From the NCBI GenBank assembly GCA_009760855.2, contig WPIO01000003.1, positions 8,926,001-8,990,000 of the forward strand: 64,000 nt of DNA, in the 5' to 3' direction. The DNA comes from Cristatella mucedo (taxonomy: Eukaryota; Bryozoa; Phylactolaemata; Cristatellidae). The position numbers and the translations under genes are program-made. Under the pieces are notes generated by a model. That model was given only the letters and a program-made list of their open reading frames with translations, ran no database searches and was not told the origin of the DNA. Positions 24,060 through 64,000 of the stretch are shown here, one piece after another. The stretch's first letter is position 1. Each line of letters starts with the position of its first letter.

Positions 24060-24465
24060 CCCCCTCTTAACCAGGTCTCCCTTCTTCTGTCACTGTGCTA
24101 CATCTCGGCTAAAGACAAATCCAGTCTGCTTAGCCTTCCCTTTCCCTGCACCCCCAGTGAGCCTCAGTCTTGTTTTGTTCCTGTGTGCTTTGCAATCATG
24201 CCTGTGCATGATTTAGTTGAGCATGTAGCTACCCTGAGGTCTTGCTAACCGGTGGCTTGGAGAGTCTACTTACGTGCTTTTGTGTGTGCTGGCCTAAGCA
24301 CAATACATGGTGTGCTTCTGATTTCTTGTCTAAGCAGGATATTTTTCGTTACATTAACCTTTGGTTTATTGATTCTTTTGCAGTTGTAAAGTGCCATAGC
24401 CTGTTTAATTCGCTCAGGGTGCTCTTCAAACAATGTACTACTATTAATGTTATTACTAGGACTAT
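24060..24465 (+). mobile_element. LINE family C copy (3' end)
   Basis: Plus strand: LLSLPFPCTPSEP-type codons, long 3' UTR, then tail GTTGTAAAGTGCCATAGCC ... GGGTGCTCTTCAAA and an (ATT)-like end. Same layout as 28,745-29,125. Confidence 0.6.
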
Positions 24466-25554
24466 GATTGGTTGGCTCGGATAGGGTCAATATTCAATTA
24501 TCCCTTAATGAAGGGACCATTAAGGTCAGCACTCATTAAAGGTAACATCTAAGCATCAATCGTGTATGACTTAATGGCATATCCTGGATAAACTGCAATG
24601 AAGGAAGACATCCAGAAGGAGGACATCAAGCTTGCAGCAGCTTATGTTTTTGAAAATATAGAACCCAAGATCAACTATGGCTCAACTAAGAACAGAAAAA
24701 TGTTACTTCATGTCCCGTGAGACACAAATCTCTAGCCTTTAGTTTTGTTCTACCAAGAGGCTAATAGTTCTACTGCTGCTAACACTGGGGTTTAAATTCC
24801 TCGATATATCTTTAACACCAGCCTATTGCATGCAAAACTAAACCTCTGCTTGAGAAAGCTCAAATAGGTGTTGTAAATTAGACCTGGCAGTGTGCAAAGC
24901 ATGTCTTTCCGATTTCATACTACGAGCCTTGTGTGTTCATGTGAAAACAGACTGCAAAGTACTTCGAAGCCTGCAAGTGGGGTTGGCTAGCCAGCGGTTG
25001 GTGAACTGTGCAGTTCATTTTCTTCTTAAGAATGCTTAAGCGAAAGGGCAGCGACATGTGGAAGATGCATTCTTAACACAGTGCTGCCGAAAGCTTGTTT
25101 GTAGCACCATGAATGGGTCACAAATAATCGATTGCAGTTATTTGTGCACTCATAACAAGCTGTGCCAGGGTATATTGATGTAATCTCCTCACAAGATTGC
25201 AAATATAATTTGCTGCACTTACCTAAGCGTAGCCATAAGTAAAGGAAACTGCTTCATTTTGAGATGGGTTACATGTTTGGACTATTACTATTGCCAGCAT
25301 TGTTCTACTACTGCAAAGGAAAGCCTTGGCCTCATAAGCATGTACCCTGCCTACAGACTAGTCATAGCATGTCCTGCCATGTTTGATTTCACGAAGTGGA
25401 AATTTTTGGCATGTGTGGAAGGGATGTTATTCACTGGTAACAGTCGCGACGAAGTATGAGAAGTGATGAAGCATGGCCCATTATTCTGAGCAGCTGGTGG
25501 TTGTGTTGCTATCAAAAAAAAATTATAGCATAGAAATGATCTACTCTGAGGCAT
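24466..25554. other. Intergenic stretch
   Basis: AT-rich unique sequence; nothing recognised. Confidence 0.6.
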
Positions 25555-25925
25555 GCCAGACTTTATGCTCCCAAAGCCTGGAACTCCCTCCCGACCTGCG
25601 TCAGAACATCCCTTGACCTGACCACATTTAAAAAGAATTTAAAAACACTTATTTAGGACAGCATTTAGTGGGTCCCTGTGATTCGTCCTTGATGTGCTTA
25701 TGCGTGCTGACACTGTGCATGCTGCCACTAACCACATTTGCATGCTGACCCTGTGCATGTCACCCCTAACCATGTTATTCATTTTGTTTGTTTATCAAGC
25801 ATGATTTTACTCACCATTCAATTGCATTTCCCTTTGCAGCAAATGTAAAGCGCCTAGAGAGAGATTGAGTTCTCTGACGGTGCTTTATCAAGTGTATTAG
25901 TATTATTATTATTATTATTATTATG
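25555..25925 (+). mobile_element. LINE family A copy (3' end)
   Basis: Starts in the AWNSLPTCVRTS codons, has the 3' UTR with the repeated GTGCATGC words, hairpin tail GTAAAGCGCCTAGAGAGAGA and a (TAT)n end at 25,900-25,924. Confidence 0.85.
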
Positions 25926-26034
25926 GAATCATCAGCAGTGATATTAAGGAGCATGTTAAAGCCTTTTTATGAACTTTGCAAGACACCAACTATTGGTTGG
26001 ATGAAGACAAGCATCTTTGGAAGGCTATATGGGT

Positions 26035-26590
26035 AATAATAATAATGATAATAATAATAATAATTCACTCGATAAAGCACCCTCAGAGAACTTAATCTCT
26101 CTCTAGGCGCTTTACATTTGCTGTAAAGTGAAATGCAATGGAATGGTAAGTAAAATCATGCTTGAAAAACAAACGAAATGAATAATATGGTTAGGGGTGA
26201 CATGCACAGGGTCAGCATGCAAATGTGGTTAGTGGCAGCATGCATAAGCACATCAAGGACGAATCACAGGTACCCACTAAATGCTGTCCTAAATAGGTGT
26301 GCTTTTAGGTTCCTTTTAAGTGTGGTCAGGTCAGGGGATGTTCTGACGCAGGTCGGGAGGGAGTTCCAGGCTTTGGGAGCATATGAACTAAATGCACGGT
26401 CTCCAAAGGATTTAAGGTTTGTATGAGGTATTTCAAGACTGTTGGATTCCGAAAAGCGGGTGGTACGATGCTTGGCCTGATGGGGTAGTATATCTGACAG
26501 ATAGGCTGGAGCCATAGAATGAAGGGACCTAAAAGTGAGCGACAAAACCTTGAAGTCAATACAGTTATGACAGCCAGTGAGCATTATAGG
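26035..26590 (-). mobile_element. LINE family A copy (3' part)
   Basis: Minus strand: (AAT)n and hairpin tail at 26,035-26,130, 3' UTR, then codons for RIDFKVLSLTFRSLHSMAPA and SFGDRAFSSYAPKAWNSLPT in one frame. Only about 100 bp from the opposite-strand copy at 25.5-25.9 kb. Confidence 0.85.
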
Positions 26591-27689
26591 GGATCAGATA
26601 AGGAAATGGTTTTACTGATGTTAGTTAACTTGCCTGCCACTCGTGGTGACCCAATCACTGATCATAGTTGGTTTGGGTAAGGACGGTGTTGCAGGTTGGC
26701 TTGGAAGACTGCACCTGCCGTGCTGGGATGACGCCATTGGTGGTTATGTTGATCATGGGGATGAGTGCTATTCTCCTTTCGTGTGCTGCTATGGCTTGCA
26801 TGCTGAGCAGCAGGTTCACAGCTCTTGTTTATAAGTCTTGCAATCTTCGACTTGTGATTCGTAGGGAATATTGGCCCAAGCATCTTTGTGCCCACAATTT
26901 GGTTAATTATGTCAAGGCATGAAGAAAGAAAAACTGGGATTTGCATTCACATACAAGATTTGCAGTGAGGTATATATGATACGAAGCTTGAGCTCTAGTG
27001 CTGCTGAGCGAAGCGTGTGCAGTTGATGGCCCCGATGCTAACTGCTTACCATACTCGTGCCTGAGCAGCTGTCATCGATAGCTCAACAATAGGCTAGGCC
27101 CGGTGAATCTATTTGGAAGATGCCAAAGCCTGTGGAAACTCTGTGAAAGGGATGTGTAATTCATTTGTGCAGCACCTCAAGAGACCTTAATCTCTACCAG
27201 CTTTGTTTGCATGTGCCGTACGGCTCGACCCCACGACCCTGGTCGATTTAGTGATTTACATTCAACGAACTTTTGATGTTTGCCTAATCTGGCCTCGAGT
27301 TTTATATCAACTTGGGAGCGTGTTCGATTTCACTTGTCCACTTCTAAATTGATGGACGTACTTATATGGGTGTAGTTTATATATTGCTATGGTACAGAAG
27401 ATGGGTTTTTGTTTGCAGTGAGGCAGGTGACTATAGATAAACGTGGCCGGGAACAGCTGGACCATATGAGCAGGACTCAGCTATTGCTGACATAAAAGTA
27501 AAGGGCGGCTTATTCAAAAGCGTGATTCATGTAGCAGCAAAAGAGCTTATATCACCCCTTCCTTAGCAGGCAGTGGACAGTGTAGAATTGCCTGCAGAAG
27601 GTCTCGAACCCCCTGACCTATGTCGTGAAATGCGAGCACCTCAGCCATGGTCTAAGACATAGGTGGTGTAAATCGACATGGTATGCTAG
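26591..27689. other. Intergenic stretch
   Basis: Unique sequence apart from two short SINE-like scraps near 27.2 and 27.6 kb. Confidence 0.6.
27560..27660 (-). mobile_element. SINE family 2 fragment
   Basis: Minus-strand fragment with the antisense of the box B region (GTCTCGAACCCCCTGACC) and the preceding GCCTGCAGAAGG stretch. Similar box B-like scraps are at 1-50 (minus) and 27,195-27,250 (minus). Confidence 0.5.
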
Positions 27690-28737
27690 TAGATAATAAT
27701 TATAATAATAATAGTAATGCACTAGATAAAACGCCCTCGGATAACTCAATCTCTCTTTAGGCACTTTACATTTCCTGCAAAGGGAAACTCGATTGAATGA
27801 TGAGTAATATCATGCTTGATAAACAACATGAATAACATGGTTAGAGGTGACATGCACAGGGGTCAGCATGCAAGTGTGGTTAGTGGCAGCATGCACAGTG
27901 TCAGCACGCATAAGCACATGAAGGACGAATCACAGGGACCTACTAAATGCTGTCTAAATAGGTGTTTTTAAGTTCTTTTAAATGTGGTCAAGTCAGAGGA
28001 TGTTCTGACACAAGTCGGGAGTTCCAGGCTTTGGGAGCAGGCGAACTAAATGCACGGTCTCCAAAGGATTTGAGGTTTGTACGAGGTATTGGTATACTGT
28101 TGGATTCCGAAAAGCTGGTTGGTACGATGCTTGGCCAGGTGGGGGAGTAGATCTGAGAGATAGAGTGGAGCCAAAGAATGAAGTGACCTAAAAGTGAGCG
28201 ACAAAACCTTGAAGTCAATCTGTTGCTTGACTGGTAGCCAGTGCAGGTTGGCAAGACGTGGTGTGATGTGGTAACTGCGAAGCTCACGACAGACAAGCCT
28301 AGCTGTGGAGTTTTGCACCGGCTGTAATCGCCTGATTGCACATGCCGGTAGGCCTGCAAGCAGTGAGTTACAGAAGTCAAGATGGGATTTCACAAATGCA
28401 TGAACCAACTTGGACGTGGTATCCTAAACAAGCCCGAATTTTAGCAATGTTATGTAGCTGAAAGTAGGCAGACTTGATTGACATGAGCTGACATGGTCGT
28501 CTAACGAGAGGTCACTCTGGAACATGGCACCTAGATTTCGAGCTGATTCAACAGGAGATATGCTGGCAGAGCCAATTTTGAGAGTCAGCCTTTCTAATTT
28601 GTGAATCACACTGGGTTTGCCCATAACTAGTAAGTTAGTTTTATCATCGTTTAGTTTTAGAAAATTTGCTGCCATCCATGTGCGGATGTCATCGATGCAT
28701 GCAGTAAGTGAGTTGAGAGAATTCGAGGTGCTCGAAG
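27690..28737 (-). mobile_element. LINE family A copy, longer 3' part
   Basis: Minus strand: tail at 27,690-27,780, then codons for KLVHAFV-SHLDFCNSLLAGLP, LARLTLKIGSASISP-type sequence and NFLKLNDDKTNLLVMGKPSV, ending abruptly near 28,737. Frameshifts at several points. It abuts a plus-strand family C fragment. Confidence 0.85.
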
Positions 28738-28744
28738 GCCAACG

Positions 28745-29125
28745 AGTCTTCAGTTAAAAATTGATCTGCTGTATTAGTTGTTTGCCTTAGATGCCAGCTT
28801 AATGACTGTGACTTGCTGCTATGAAACCGAAGCAAATACCTGTCTAAAGATGTACCTGTTCCGCTTAGCTTTCCCTCCACCCCAGTGAATTCGTCTGTCC
28901 TTGTTCATATGAATTGCTCACATATGAATGATTCAGTGCACATTACGAAGCATTGGTCCTACTAACCAGTGACCGTAAGTGTTCTGGTGTTGTGCTTTTG
29001 CATGTTTGTGTAAGCATGATAATTTGGTGTCTTTAGCCCTTGGCCATGGCTTCTCTTGGAGAAGTTATAAAGCGTTTGAAGGGATATTTAGTTCTCTTAA
29101 AGGGCTACACAAAAGAACTATTATT
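28745..29125 (+). mobile_element. LINE family C copy (3' end)
   Basis: Plus strand: MYLFRLAFPPPQ-type codons, long 3' UTR, hairpin tail TATAAAGCGTTTGAAGGGAT ... AGGGCTACACAAAAG, then ATTATTGTCATCAT. Same family as the fragments at 24 kb and 63.5 kb. Confidence 0.6.
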
Positions 29126-29572
29126 GTCATCATAATGCGGCAGGCCAAGTTTTGAGGCCGGTTAAAGCCCTCCCCCATTGCTTGCATGCATTCACCGATG
29201 GTGGCTCCTGAGGTCTGGTTTTTCTTTAAGAGTTTCAATCTTTAGCTGAGACCAATGAGAGCCTTGATTTATGAAAGTGCAAGCATAAGATGCGAGCCTG
29301 GCACCCGTCTACTAGAGCGCTAGTTTGGAAATTCGTCACAGAGCACCTCGTGGATGTTTCAGTTGCACCTTGCTGAGTCAGACAACGATGTGCTGCGCTT
29401 TACAGCGCTGATTCTTGTCACTCTCTTCTCTTGCTCGTGTTTTTTTTTTATGTCCGGGTGACAATGCCGGCAAGTGGTGCTCTTTTTTCCAACAGGCTGC
29501 CCTGGGCCGCACATGTGTCGATTGACCGCCTGACGACCTGATCGACGGGTCAGAGGTCAATTGACGTCGTCA
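29126..29572. other. Presumed PIK3C2 promoter and 5' UTR
   Basis: No repeat recognised. Base composition becomes GC-richer from about 29,470. The DR1-like site at 29,547 and a TGACGTCGTCA element overlapping 29,562-29,572 are close to the start codon. Confidence 0.4.
29547..29559 (+). promoter_or_regulatory. DR1-type hormone-receptor half-site pair
   Basis: GGGTCA G AGGTCA, a direct repeat with one-base spacer, 13 nt before the PIK3C2 start codon (so within the likely 5' UTR or core promoter). DR1 is the consensus for HNF4/RXR-type receptors. Chance occurrence is possible. Confidence 0.3.
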
Positions 29573-63323
<33,751 letters not shown>

Positions 63324-63479
63324 GTAAGCTATTTTACACCCAGCTTTTTGCTTGAGCATTTAACCTGCAGGAGCTTTGTTCTGTTTTCCAAAGTTATCGG
63401 TCTGCTTATATATTGCATTGCCCGCTATCGTAATGATAATCAATACGTTGCAAGTAAATTCTTTTCAGCTGTGGCTTTT

Positions 63480-64000
63480 CATCATTGTACAGTCAAACTA
63501 GTTCACACGTTTGTGACAGCGCGAAGAGGTTCCCGCAAATCTCATTAGTCAAGATTTGAGGTCTTTGCACTCCATATCGTCTGCAACCGATGCAGAACTC
63601 GTTGGCTCGTCTGGTCTGTCGTCTTCGGAATAGCTGCTACATCACCCCACTTCTGTCTGAGCTGCACTGACTGCCAATCAAGCATCGAATCGATTTCAAC
63701 TCCCTCTGTCTGGCCCACAGGCCGCATCAATCACACCAGCCCCGGTATCCTTACTCCTCTAGTGTGATCTCGCACCACCCTATCCCCCCCCCCCGACTTT
63801 CAGTCGTCTTTGCCGTCCCTTGCGCTAAATTGAAATCTTTTTGTGGCTGGACCTTAAGTTCGCATGCACTGAATGTCTGGAACTAGCTTGTGGATTTGGT
63901 CACTGCAAGCAGTGACTTTGTGTCATTGAAGTCTCCGTTGAAGATGCACCTGTTTCGGTCAGCTTTTCCTTCGCCCCTGTGAACTTGCCTTGTTTTGTCC
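63480..64000 (+). mobile_element. LINE family C copy, continues past window end
   Basis: Plus strand: VKLVHTFVTA, then in shifted frames RLVCRLRNSCYITPLLSEL and IKHRIDFN, ending with MHLFRSAFPSPL-type codons at the window edge. Frameshifted and dead. It lies in the PIK3C2 intron after exon 25. Confidence 0.75.

Overview
This is a eukaryotic, metazoan genomic window. Its genes are split by GT-AG introns of 0.3 to 4.7 kb, and its intergenic and intronic DNA is full of retroelement debris: LINE fragments with reverse-transcriptase remnants of the CR1/L2 type, tRNA-derived SINEs, and long microsatellites. No prokaryotic feature was seen. The gene families point to an animal, probably an invertebrate, but the phylum cannot be fixed from the sequence.

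Two protein genes can be rebuilt with phase-consistent splice sites, and they lie head to head. On the minus strand (about 21.2 to 8.7 kb) is a nucleobindin gene (NUCB1/NUCB2 family, calcium-binding EF-hand protein of the secretory pathway). Nine exons are well supported: signal peptide, basic coiled coil with a Lys-Arg pair at the nesfatin-1 boundary, two canonical EF-hands, and a C-terminal acidic helix. The last few residues are uncertain. On the plus strand (29.6 kb to beyond 63.3 kb) is a class II phosphoinositide 3-kinase (PIK3C2). A 1,761-bp GC-rich first coding exon carries clathrin-box and DPF motifs. It is followed by 24 small exons covering the Ras-binding-like region, the PI3K-type C2, the helical domain and most of the lipid kinase domain. 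The PX and C-terminal C2 domains expected in this class must lie beyond the right edge. About 8.4 kb separates the two start codons.

Layout: 1-8.5 kb holds LINE copies, one orphan exon-like block (1869-2082, minus) and a (TG)n tract. 8.7-21.2 kb is nucleobindin, with retroelement fragments in its introns. 20.6-22.3 kb is CpG-rich and contains the nucleobindin start and an unassigned minus-strand ORF. 22.3-29.4 kb is mostly LINE fragments in both orientations. 29.5-63.3 kb is PIK3C2. Its introns hold most of the SINE copies, a LINE copy with a 368-codon open frame, several long microsatellites, and (60.8-62.1 kb) a decayed copy of a multi-copy animal gene family that was itself split by a later LINE-tail insertion.

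The most notable points are: a tRNA-headed SINE family whose 3' end matches the hairpin tail of the resident LINE; a second tRNA-headed SINE family; a DFG-to-DFS change in the PI3K activation loop; the conserved Lys-Arg pair in nucleobindin; and the nested decayed gene copy. I found no evidence of a wholly new molecular system. All homology statements come from recognising families by eye, not from searches.
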